Shown here piece by piece: positions 7,538-14,146 of a stretch of DNA of 19,100 nt. Source of the stretch: BM524 sp041554435 (lineage in GTDB: Bacteria; Bacteroidota; Bacteroidia; Bacteroidales; F082); NCBI GenBank assembly GCA_041554435.1, contig JBFFLX010000061.1, positions 1 to 19,100 on the forward strand, given 5' to 3'. The number at the start of each line of letters is the position of its first letter. Position 1 is the first letter of the stretch. Position numbers and translations under genes: made by a program. The notes under the pieces were generated by a model. The model made no database searches, was not told where the DNA came from, and saw only the letters and a program-made list of their open reading frames with translations.

Positions 7538-7607
7538 GTAATATTCACGTTTTAATTTAACCGCAAAGTTCTTTATTAATTATTTTTCGCAGTATAAAAT
7601 TATGTGC

Positions 7608-7985
7608 TCACAAATTATTAACAACACGCCTTATTCCATTCTTGAGAAGACTTACGTTGAAATTAATTAACAATCCAAGTTTACATCCTGACAACCTTAG
7701 ATATGTCAGGATTTGTGCCAGATGAACGTCATTAAGTGCTTCCACCGACTTTAATTCAACAACAACTTTTCTTTCTACAAATAAATCAACTCGATAACCA
7801 ATATCAAGATTCACTTCTTTATATATGAGCGGTAAAGGTTTTTGCTTTTCAACGTATAAATTTTTATTTCTGAGTTCGTAGTAAAGGCATTCTTCATACG
7901 CACTTTCAAGTAATCCAGGGCCTAAGGCTTTATGTACTTTAATTGCACAATCGAGAATTGTTTTTGAGATTTCGTTTTCATTCAT
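7608..7985 (-). CDS. GxxExxY protein (PD-(D/E)XK nuclease-like family)
   Basis: This 125-residue cytoplasmic protein matches the GxxExxY family, named for the motif seen here as GLLESAY (Gly24, Glu27, Tyr30). Asp67 in YRVDL, Glu77-Leu78-Lys79 in VVELKS and Gln91 in HLAQILTYL follow the D...ExK...Q pattern of PD-(D/E)XK nucleases. Together with Glu27 they give a plausible metal site, so all expected active-site residues are intact. The family's role is not established; nuclease activity is inferred from the fold. Length is normal and there is no frameshift. The gene sits alone inside the palindromic repeat array, transcribed towards metK, with no exact TAnnTTTG upstream (TATTTTCG at 8020-8013 is one base off). 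A structural role for the array in its expression or mobility is a guess. Confidence 0.88.
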   Translation of the reverse strand: MNENEISKTILDCAIKVHKALGPGLLESAYEECLYYELRNKNLYVEKQKPLPLIYKEVNLDIGYRVDLFVERKVVVELKSVEALNDVHLAQILTYLRLSGCKLGLLINFNVSLLKNGIRRVVNNL

Positions 7986-8046
7986 TTTAAAATATTTAGG
8001 TTTAGGGGGTTACGAAAATATTAGAGTAAAGATACTATTTTTTTAT

Positions 8047-8124
8047 TTAACCGCAAAGAGCGCTAAGAATCCGCGAAGGACGCAAAGTATTAACTCAAAT
8101 TTACTCTGGGTTCTCTGCGGTTAA
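8047..8124 (+). repeat. Hairpin unit C
   Basis: This 78-bp unit on the far side of the GxxExxY gene is in the same orientation as A and B and differs from A by only about four bases. It is followed by the same linker (TAATATTCACG) and by unit D exactly 97 bp later. Confidence 0.9.
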
Positions 8125-8143
8125 TTAATATTCACGTTTTAGT

Positions 8144-8253
8144 TTAACCGCAAAGGACAAGAATCCCGAGGCCTCGGGACGCTAAGTTCGCAAAGAGGAA
8201 ACTCATATTTTCTTTGCGTTCTCTGCGATTAACTTAGCGTGCTCTGCGGTTAA
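8144..8253 (+). repeat. Hairpin unit D with nested palindrome
   Basis: This 110-bp unit has the left arm TTAACCGCAAAGGAC and two 21-bp right-arm copies at 8212-8232 and 8233-8253. A perfect 16-bp palindrome, TCCCGAGGCCTCGGGA, sits at 8164-8179 within the second left module. The extra length relative to the 78-bp units comes from this palindrome and the duplicated right arm. Confidence 0.85.
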
Positions 8254-8271
8254 GTAATTATTTCATGTTTT

Positions 8272-9201
8272 TTATGATTCGCTAAGATTTGTCAAATTCC
8301 GGAAAACATCTTCCATACTCGACTCTGTTTGCGATTGAGACAGAACGCTTAAACCCTTTTCTACTGCGAACTTAAATATGTCCTCGCGTATATCTTTATT
8401 GGATTTTGACCGTAGTATCCAGATATGGTCATTAACTTTTTCCACTGAGTCGACGGAAGATATTTTTAGTAATTCTGAATTTTTTACTACTTCTTTAAAT
8501 TCTACTTTGATTCCGCCTTTAGCGCTTCCCAACTGTGAAAGGTGAGCCGTATTATCGTCGGCAACAATTTTACCTTTATCAATAATAATGACTCTATCGC
8601 AAACTGCTTCAACTTCCTGCATGATATGTGTCGACAGCAAAATGGTTTTTGTTTTTCCCAATTCGGAGATTATATTCCTGATGTCGACCAACTGATTTGG
8701 ATCAAGACCGGAAGTAGGTTCATCGAGTATTAGCAATTCCGGATCATGAATTAAGGCCTGGGCTAATCCTACCCTTTGACGATAACCCTTTGATAATGCA
8801 CCTATTTTCTTCTTCTGTTCTCTGCCCAGGCCAGTAAGTTCTATCATTTCCGCAACACGTTGTTTGATATTGAAAGATGTGGAATACATTTTAAGCACAA
8901 ACGACAGGTATTCTTTAATGTACATATCGGTATAAAGAGGATTATTTTCCGGAAGATAACCCAACTGTTGGCGAATCTCCAACTGAAAATCATCAACATT
9001 CTGACCATTAACCAAAACACTTCCTGAAGTAGCAGGAATATAGGCTGTAAGAATTTTCATCAAAGTTGATTTCCCTGCTCCGTTTGGTCCCAGCAGTCCA
9101 ACAACTTCACCCTTATCTATACTAATATTAACATCATCAAGGGCCTTTTGACTACCGTATAATTTAACCAGATTCTTAATCTCTACCGAATGCATCATCA
9201 T
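8272..9201 (-). CDS. gldA: Gliding-motility-type ABC transporter ATP-binding protein GldA
   Basis: This 309-residue ABC ATPase has Walker A GPNGAGKST at 38-46, the signature LSKGYRQR at 136-143, Walker B LLILDE at 156-161 followed by a D-loop (SGLD), and the switch His192. The block LSKGYRQRVGLAQALIHDP and the C-terminal accessory domain of about 90 residues fit the GldA subgroup, which works with the membrane proteins GldF and GldG in gliding Bacteroidota. Neither partner gene is adjacent. Three ATG codons occur in a row at 9201, 9198 and 9195. An exact -7 element ends only 11 bases before the first, implying a very short leader. The gene stops next to the hairpin array. A generic NatA-type export ATPase is the alternative. 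Confidence 0.85.
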   Translation of the reverse strand: MMMHSVEIKNLVKLYGSQKALDDVNISIDKGEVVGLLGPNGAGKSTLMKILTAYIPATSGSVLVNGQNVDDFQLEIRQQLGYLPENNPLYTDMYIKEYLSFVLKMYSTSFNIKQRVAEMIELTGLGREQKKKIGALSKGYRQRVGLAQALIHDPELLILDEPTSGLDPNQLVDIRNIISELGKTKTILLSTHIMQEVEAVCDRVIIIDKGKIVADDNTAHLSQLGSAKGGIKVEFKEVVKNSELLKISSVDSVEKVNDHIWILRSKSNKDIREDIFKFAVEKGLSVLSQSQTESSMEDVFRNLTNLSES

Positions 9202-9211
9202 TTATTTTTGG

Positions 9212-9219
9212 CAAAAATA
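9212..9219 (-). promoter_or_regulatory. -7 element for gldA
   Basis: TATTTTTG on the minus strand matches TAnnTTTG exactly and lies 10 bases before the first gldA ATG. Initiation about 5-7 bases downstream would give a nearly leaderless mRNA. No -33 TTG at the expected spacing is evident. Confidence 0.5.
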
Positions 9220-9254
9220 TAAAATTAGCCCTGTTATTACCTTTATTGATTTTA

Positions 9255-9713
9255 TTAAATATCAGCGAGGGCTTTTTTAAACTTCTTCGTAACTTTAGCA
9301 GCCACATCAGTAAGTGAATCATTACCCAGCATTCCCATTAAAACTGAAGGATTAACCATAACCACTTCTGTTTTATTTGCGTCAATTTGTTTTATGAGTA
9401 CTTTACAAGGAAGAAATAAGCCAATATTTTCTTCTACTTTTATAGTTTCATAGGCATAGCCGGGATTACAAACACCGAGTATACGATAAGGTTTAATATT
9501 AGCATCAGGAATTTTCTCCTTTAACTTCTCATCCATTTCTATTTCGGTAATTACTCCAAATCCTTGCTCTTTTAGGGCATCCTTTACAAGCATTGTAGTT
9601 TTCTCAAAAGATTGATTTACAGTTTTACTCATATAATATTCTGTGGCTTCTTGTGCAGTAGCAGCAATCACAGAAAAAGTAAAAATTAGTCCAAAAATTA
9701 GTGTTCTCATCAT
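9255..9713 (-). CDS. Secreted DUF302 domain protein
   Basis: This 152-residue protein has an N-terminal signal peptide (residues 1-20, ending AATA before Gln21) and a DUF302 domain over most of the remainder. The family pattern is seen as FGVITEIEM around 52-60 and NPGYAYETIKVEENIGLFLPCKVLI around 83-107. DUF302 proteins are small periplasmic proteins of unknown biochemical role. Two Cys residues occur in the mature protein, one before the NPG segment and one in LPCKV. It lies 53 bases upstream of gldA on the same strand, but gldA has its own -7 box. An exact TAnnTTTG is found 28 bases upstream of this start. Confidence 0.85.
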   Translation of the reverse strand: MMRTLIFGLIFTFSVIAATAQEATEYYMSKTVNQSFEKTTMLVKDALKEQGFGVITEIEMDEKLKEKIPDANIKPYRILGVCNPGYAYETIKVEENIGLFLPCKVLIKQIDANKTEVVMVNPSVLMGMLGNDSLTDVAAKVTKKFKKALADI

Positions 9714-9741
9714 ATTATTTGATTTGTTATTTAGAAGGATA

Positions 9742-9749
9742 CAAAAGTA
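9742..9749 (-). promoter_or_regulatory. -7 element for the DUF302 gene
   Basis: TACTTTTG on the minus strand is an exact TAnnTTTG match 28 bases upstream of the DUF302 start. A TTG at 9767-9765 is spaced only 15 bases away, so the -33 box is unclear. Confidence 0.45.
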
Positions 9750-9860
9750 TTAAAAGGGAAATATCAATACTATTTTTTTAGTAATTGTTAAGAAAATCAA
9801 CAAACTATTTCCACATTACTTTCAATATTTTACGACACATAATTAATTAAAGTTAAAGGT

Positions 9861-9892
9861 GTTGAGATATTAATTATTTTTCATTAAATTTG
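9861..9892 (+). promoter_or_regulatory. Promoter for comM
   Basis: GTTG at 9861-9864 and TAAATTTG at 9885-9892 are 20 bases apart, a good fit to the Bacteroidota -33/-7 arrangement. The predicted leader is about 70 bases and includes a weak hairpin (AGGGCTAT pairing with ATAACCCT) around an octa-T loop. Confidence 0.6.
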
Positions 9893-9971
9893 ACAATCAT
9901 AATAAAAATCCAGGGCTATCTTTTTTTTAATAACCCTAAATAATTGGAATAACTACTTAACAACGACCCTT

Positions 9972-11510
9972 ATGCTAGTAAAAACTTTTGGCAGCGCCAT
10001 AGAAGGAATTAACGCAATATTAATTACCATAGAGGTTAATATTAGTGGTGGAACAGGATTTCACCTTGTAGGACTTGCTGATAATGCAGTTAAAGAGAGT
10101 CAAACACGCATAATTTCTGCTTTGATTAATAATGATCTTCATTATCCAAAACTGCGTATAGTGGTAAATATGGCTCCTGCCGATATAAAAAAGGAAGGCT
10201 CTGCTTACGATTTACCAATTGCCATTGGAATGCTTGCCGCTTCAGGCCAACTTACCAATGACGACATTTCTGAGTATATGATAATGGGTGAACTATCGCT
10301 GGATGGCGGCATAAAGCGCATCAAAGGTGCTCTGCCCATGGCCATAAAAGCCAGAGATGCAGGGCTAAAACGGCTAATTGTTCCTGTGGAAAATGCAAAA
10401 GAAGCTGCTGTAGTTGAAGGCATAGATGTTTTTGGAATGAAGCATTTAAAGGATGTTATTGAATTGATAAATGAAGAATCGGATGCGCAACCATTTGATG
10501 TGGATTTGAAAGAACAGTTTTTATCATTAACAAACAATTACTCCTTTGATTTTGAAGACGTTAAAGGTCAGGAGAACATTAAAAGGGCATTGGAAATTGC
10601 GGCTTCGGGTGGACATAATTTAATTATGATTGGTCCTCCCGGCTCAGGAAAAACCATGCTTGCTAAAAGGCTACCATCAATTCTTCCCCCTATGGGGTTA
10701 AATGAAGCATTGGAAACTACAAAAATCCACTCTGTGGCAGGAATATTAAAGGAAAATATCTCTTTAGTTTCAGAGAGGCCTTTCCGGTCGCCACACCATA
10801 CTATTAGTGATGCCGGACTAGTTGGTGGAGGAACTTATCCTCAACCCGGAGAGATTTCTCTCGCCCAAAATGGTGTTCTCTTTCTGGATGAACTTCCCGA
10901 ATTTAAGCGCACAGTTTTAGAAGTTATGCGTCAGCCTATGGAAGACAGGGTAGTAACAATTTCAAGAGCAAGAGTAACAGTAAATTTCCCGGCAAGTTTT
11001 ATGCTTATTGCAAGTATGAACCCCTGCCCTTGCGGCTATTATAATGATCCGTCGAAAGAATGCGTTTGTTCACCCGGAATTGTAAAATCATATTTAAATA
11101 AAATTTCAGGTCCACTGATGGACAGAATAGATTTACATGTGGAAGTTACACCTGTTCCTTTTAAGGATTTGGCAATTACTCCCAAAGGTGAAAAAAGCCA
11201 TGAAATAAGAAATCGTGTGATTGAAGCAAGAAAAGCACAAGACCTGAGATTTACAGATCGGGAAGATATTTTTTGCAATGCCCAAATGACATCCAAGGAT
11301 ATTGATAAATATTGTCAGTTGGATAATGAAGGCCTTAGTCTGTTGAAAAAAGCAATGGAAAGATTGAGCCTGTCAGCAAGAGCCTTCGACAGGATTAAAA
11401 AAGTTAGCCGCACTATAGCCGACCTTGATGTCTCAACAGAGATAAAATCCAATCACATTGCTGAGGCAATACAATACAGAAGTTTGGATAGAGAAAGTTG
11501 GGGCCAGTAA
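9972..11510 (+). CDS. comM: ComM/YifB family Mg-chelatase-like AAA+ ATPase
   Basis: This 512-residue protein has the three-part ComM layout: an N-terminal Lon-protease-like ChlI domain (about 1-170, beginning MLVKTFGSAIEGI), a central Mg-chelatase AAA+ domain, and a C-terminal helical domain from about 400. Walker A is GPPGSGKT at 221-228 and Walker B VLFLDE at 302-307. A Cys-rich loop follows MNP at 349-351, with cysteines at 352, 354, 364 and 366. ComM in other bacteria is a hexameric helicase that promotes branch migration during natural transformation. Length is typical and all motifs are intact, so the gene is functional. Part of the Cys-loop region (11016-11108) is duplicated at 15281-15372. 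Confidence 0.95.
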   Translation: MLVKTFGSAIEGINAILITIEVNISGGTGFHLVGLADNAVKESQTRIISALINNDLHYPKLRIVVNMAPADIKKEGSAYDLPIAIGMLAASGQLTNDDISEYMIMGELSLDGGIKRIKGALPMAIKARDAGLKRLIVPVENAKEAAVVEGIDVFGMKHLKDVIELINEESDAQPFDVDLKEQFLSLTNNYSFDFEDVKGQENIKRALEIAASGGHNLIMIGPPGSGKTMLAKRLPSILPPMGLNEALETTKIHSVAGILKENISLVSERPFRSPHHTISDAGLVGGGTYPQPGEISLAQNGVLFLDELPEFKRTVLEVMRQPMEDRVVTISRARVTVNFPASFMLIASMNPCPCGYYNDPSKECVCSPGIVKSYLNKISGPLMDRIDLHVEVTPVPFKDLAITPKGEKSHEIRNRVIEARKAQDLRFTDREDIFCNAQMTSKDIDKYCQLDNEGLSLLKKAMERLSLSARAFDRIKKVSRTIADLDVSTEIKSNHIAEAIQYRSLDRESWGQ

Positions 11511-11552
11511 TATCAATTTTGCCCTAATCAGTAGTTCGCATTAAAAATTATT

Positions 11553-11560
11553 TATTTTTG
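11553..11560 (+). promoter_or_regulatory. -7 element for the T9SS cargo gene
   Basis: TATTTTTG is an exact TAnnTTTG match 19 bases before the start codon at 11580. No good -33 box was identified. Confidence 0.45.
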
Positions 11561-11579
11561 CTTCAAATCTTAATAAACT

Positions 11580-12335
11580 ATGCATAGAATTGGAGCACTT
11601 TTAACGGTTATACTATTTAACTTATCAATTATCCTAACAGCACAAGATTTGCAGATAATCGACAGGTATGATAATACCGTTGTAAACGACGCTGAAATTA
11701 CAATATTCAGCGATGACACAACAATCATCGATTTGACAAAAAATTTTACAATGGTTAATAATACCAATAGAACATTGAATCTATATCTGAGAAAAGTCGT
11801 GCATACAATTGCTGACAGTACTGTTGATTATTTTTGTTTTGGCATAAAATGCTGGCCCGAAACTGATACTACAGATTACCCAGCAACAATAGAGGCAGGA
11901 GAAGAAGATTATTCCTTTGCATCGCATGTAGTGCACTATCGTAGATTTGAACTACCTCCTCTTCCTCCGGGATTAACTTCCATTACTTATATTATATACG
12001 ACTACAGTTTACCTTCAGACCCAATTGAAGCCAAAGTAACCGTGAATTACCATTTGAAGCCAGTGAGTATTAAAGAAAACAATGAAATAACTGTTTCTGC
12101 ATTCCCTAATCCAACTTCCAACAAATTAACAATACAAACAAATGAACTTATTTCAGATAATATCGAATTAACAATTTACGACCTTAAAGGAAGTTTGGTA
12201 ATGAAAAGGAATGTAAATATTATGGAGGGCTATCTGGAAATTGGAGTGGATGAACTTGATTCGGGTTTATATGTCGTGCAATTATTCAACAACAGCAAAA
12301 GATTCGCTCCAATTAAAATCGTAATTCAAAAATAA
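11580..12335 (+). CDS. T9SS type A sorting domain-containing secreted protein
   Basis: This 251-residue protein starts with a signal peptide (1-21, cleavage expected at A21/Q22) and ends in a type A sorting domain at about 172-251. Its landmarks are AFPNPTSNKLTI, IYDLKGSLVM and the closing GLYVVQLFNNSKRFAPIKIVIQ. It should cross the inner membrane by Sec and the outer membrane by the type IX secretion system, which removes the C-terminal domain. The middle part (about 22-170), with NTNRTLNLYLRKV and CFGIKCWP, is not recognised as an enzyme; it looks like a beta-sandwich and has one pair of nearby cysteines (86 and 91). It is downstream of comM with 69 bases between and has its own -7 element. 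Confidence 0.9.
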   Translation: MHRIGALLTVILFNLSIILTAQDLQIIDRYDNTVVNDAEITIFSDDTTIIDLTKNFTMVNNTNRTLNLYLRKVVHTIADSTVDYFCFGIKCWPETDTTDYPATIEAGEEDYSFASHVVHYRRFELPPLPPGLTSITYIIYDYSLPSDPIEAKVTVNYHLKPVSIKENNEITVSAFPNPTSNKLTIQTNELISDNIELTIYDLKGSLVMKRNVNIMEGYLEIGVDELDSGLYVVQLFNNSKRFAPIKIVIQK

Positions 12336-12358
12336 TTATTCAAAAGAAATTAAGTTTT

Positions 12359-12390
12359 ACTAATAATAAAGGCATAATCTCCTTATTAGT
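12359..12390. terminator. Weak hairpin between convergent genes
   Basis: ACTAATAA at 12359-12366 pairs perfectly with TTATTAGT at 12383-12390. It lies between the T9SS cargo gene (+) and the beta-barrel gene (-). There is no strong T-run after it, so termination is only suggested by position. Confidence 0.35.
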
Positions 12391-12455
12391 CATTTGATAA
12401 ATCATTAAACCGGATTACTTTAAAATTAATCTAAGATATAGATTTCATTTATTTT

Positions 12456-13397
12456 TTACATTTTAGAAAAATCGAAATTCTTAGAAACCCTCAATGAAAC
12501 AACATAGTTATTGGTTAATTGTGTTCCGTTCATATTTTTATAAATGGGTAACTCATATTTAAGCATCACATTCCATTTGGGAGCAATCATATACCTTAAT
12601 TGCAAGGCTGAGAACATAACATGGCCCCCGGTTGCGTTTATTAATTCCTTGTTTTTGTCAGATGCTCTTTCCCTGTACTGACTTCTTAACTGTAATGAAG
12701 TAGTAAGTTTCGGATGTACTTTATAACCGGCATACAAACTATTATTATAAAGATTTCCGTATTTGTAATTTGTACGGCTTGTTTGAATACGTTGCGAAAA
12801 CTCTATAGAATTATCAAAGAAAAGAGCCAGGTTACCTCTCATAAATAACTTAGACATAATAAATCCAAAATGGTATTTAAAACTTCCGGATGAGGGTTGA
12901 ATATCGATAGGTAACACTACTGATCCATCAATCTGATCAAATTTTCCAACTGGTAATGTGACTCTAAACCTGGGAAAAATGTTAAATGATTTTGGTTTAT
13001 TTTTATATACCAGATACTGAGCACCTAACACCAAATCGCCTAGGCCTGTAGCATTTCTGTTCTGATCAAAAACAAAATATTGTGCCTTAGCAAAAAAGTA
13101 TCCTATCTCTGCCGTTAATTTAAGCCTCTGAGTAACACCATAAGAAAGATTAACCGATGAAAACAGATAGTATGAATAATCAATATATTCATAATCTGAT
13201 TTCTTATTTCCGTTATAATAAATGTCAGAATAACTATAAGTGCTATACAAAGAGGTTTCCAGTTTGTTTTTTCCTCCTCCTGCTGTGGACCCGTCATCAG
13301 AAATAGGATTTCCTGCAGCACAACATTGCCCGTAAAGGGTGCTTAAATTAAAAATAAATGTAACTAAAAATAGAAATGTAATACTAAGAGTTTTCAT
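12456..13397 (-). CDS. Outer-membrane beta-barrel protein with N-terminal Cys-Cys
   Basis: This 313-residue protein has a signal peptide (1-23, cleavage expected before Gln24) and then alternating amphipathic strands rich in Tyr and Phe through to the C-terminus (VVSLRVSKNFDF), typical of a transporter-like outer-membrane barrel. Blocks such as YGVTQRLKLTAEIGYF, GLGDLVLGAQYLV and FPRFRVTLPVGKFD resemble the PF13557-like barrels. The mature protein would begin QCCAAGNPISDDGS, with vicinal cysteines at 25-26 and then a Gly-rich linker; no substrate can be assigned. It follows a small lipoprotein gene by 39 bases on the same strand, so the two form a probable operon. Confidence 0.8.
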   Translation of the reverse strand: MKTLSITFLFLVTFIFNLSTLYGQCCAAGNPISDDGSTAGGGKNKLETSLYSTYSYSDIYYNGNKKSDYEYIDYSYYLFSSVNLSYGVTQRLKLTAEIGYFFAKAQYFVFDQNRNATGLGDLVLGAQYLVYKNKPKSFNIFPRFRVTLPVGKFDQIDGSVVLPIDIQPSSGSFKYHFGFIMSKLFMRGNLALFFDNSIEFSQRIQTSRTNYKYGNLYNNSLYAGYKVHPKLTTSLQLRSQYRERASDKNKELINATGGHVMFSALQLRYMIAPKWNVMLKYELPIYKNMNGTQLTNNYVVSLRVSKNFDFSKM

Positions 13398-13436
13398 GTA
13401 TTTTTAATTAAAGTTTATATATCAAACTGATAAGAT

Positions 13437-13808
13437 TTACGGTATAAAAATGTTAATAGCTATTATTTTGGAAACAGACCCTTTATCGTTTGTTACCGTA
13501 CACTTTATAATCTTTTCGCCAATGCAACATTCCGATCCTGTGAACCGAACCTGAGAACCGTCATCGTTGAGAACAAAAATATCTCCCAGATCAACTTCCC
13601 ACTGATAACTTAAATTTCCCCCTGATGCATCACAACTTATAATTGCAGGGTCTTCACCTCCATATTTAATCTCATTCTTATCAGCAGTAAGATTAATAAT
13701 TTCAGGAGTTGTTGTTACAATGTCTGGTTCTTTATTAGTATCCTTTTTACATCCTATTGATGTTAATAATATTGAAAAAACCAGAATGGGGAGTGCTAAA
13801 TATTTCAT
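13437..13808 (-). CDS. Small lipoprotein with Ig/PKD-like domain
   Basis: This 123-residue lipoprotein has a lipobox SIGC with Cys20 as the lipidated residue, then KKDTNKEPD and one Ig/PKD-like beta-sandwich at about 35-123. The domain shows a ...NLSYQWEVDLG... strand and ...KCTVTNDKGSVSK... strand. The core carries Cys59, Cys103 (likely the intradomain pair) and vicinal Cys94-Cys95. It is the first gene of a two-gene unit with the Cys-Cys beta-barrel, so it may be an accessory surface or periplasmic protein for that barrel. The function is not recognised. Confidence 0.8.
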   Translation of the reverse strand: MKYLALPILVFSILLTSIGCKKDTNKEPDIVTTTPEIINLTADKNEIKYGGEDPAIISCDASGGNLSYQWEVDLGDIFVLNDDGSQVRFTGSECCIGEKIIKCTVTNDKGSVSKIIAINIFIP

Positions 13809-14146
13809 AATGATAATCCTGTTAATTTATAATCAATTTATTAAACTATATTAATTAAGCCGGCTAATTATCCTGTGTCTGCCAACATATATTAATCATA
13901 CTCTGAGGCATTTACAATTAGACAATTGGAACTTTTAAAATTGTTTAACCACATATTACCTTTATTTTAACGCAACAAATATAATCACTTTCTAATTATT
14001 TGATATTTTTTAACAATATATTTATCTAACAATAAACATTCTCTACTATGTTGTTTAGCATAGTGCACTTGCATTTATTCTGTTTTATATATATCTTTGG
14101 GTTCAATACTATACAAATCAGGCAAATACAAACAAAACTAAGTATT
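13809..14146. other. Divergent intergenic region, 338 bases
   Basis: This AT-rich region lies between the divergent lipoprotein genes. It holds a good plus-strand promoter (14069-14099) and an exact minus-strand TATATTTG at 13983-13976. The latter lies 168 bases from the minus-strand gene and has no -33 partner. A short palindrome AGCCGGCT is at 13857-13865. No RNA gene or coding region is evident. Confidence 0.5.
14069..14099 (+). promoter_or_regulatory. Promoter that fixes the start of the next lipoprotein
   Basis: TTG at 14069-14071 and TATCTTTG at 14092-14099 are 20 bases apart, matching the -33/-7 arrangement. The element falls inside a longer upstream open frame (ATG at 14048), so translation must begin downstream; the ATG at 14147 gives a leader of about 40 bases. 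Confidence 0.65.

Larger units (their letters stand above)
7222..8255. mobile_element. 97-bp-period hairpin repeat array interrupted by a GxxExxY gene
   Basis: Units of about 78 bp with inverted ends (TTAACCGCA ... TGCGGTTAA) recur at 7264, 7361, 7460, 7557 (left arm only), 8047 and 8144. Starts are 97, 99, 97 and then again 97 bp apart, with a conserved 19-bp linker (GTAATATTCACG plus a T-rich stretch). A degenerate right half-unit lies at 7228-7243. All units share one orientation. The only gene inside is the GxxExxY protein at 7608-7985. There is no transposase or recombinase, so the label mobile element is an inference: the object could be a non-autonomous element, a repeat array colonised by a gene, or locally amplified repeats. 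Its left border is in the metK upstream region and its right border is 18 bases from the gldA stop. Confidence 0.55.

Noticed and set aside
7228..8255. CRISPR array
   Set aside because: The period is regular, but the repeated unit is 78 bp with long inverted arms and the 19-bp spacers are nearly identical to each other; no cas gene is present.
9911..9945. Terminator or attenuator before comM
   Set aside because: The stem AGGGCTAT/ATAACCCT has a mismatch and its loop, not its tail, is T-rich; too weak to call.
10205..10537. Minus-strand frame of 110 codons
   Set aside because: It is antisense to the N-terminal ChlI domain of comM and is a codon-bias shadow.
14048..14146. N-terminal extension of the lipoprotein gene
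   Set aside because: The extension overlaps a good -33/-7 promoter and would place the lipoprotein signal internally; start moved to 14147.
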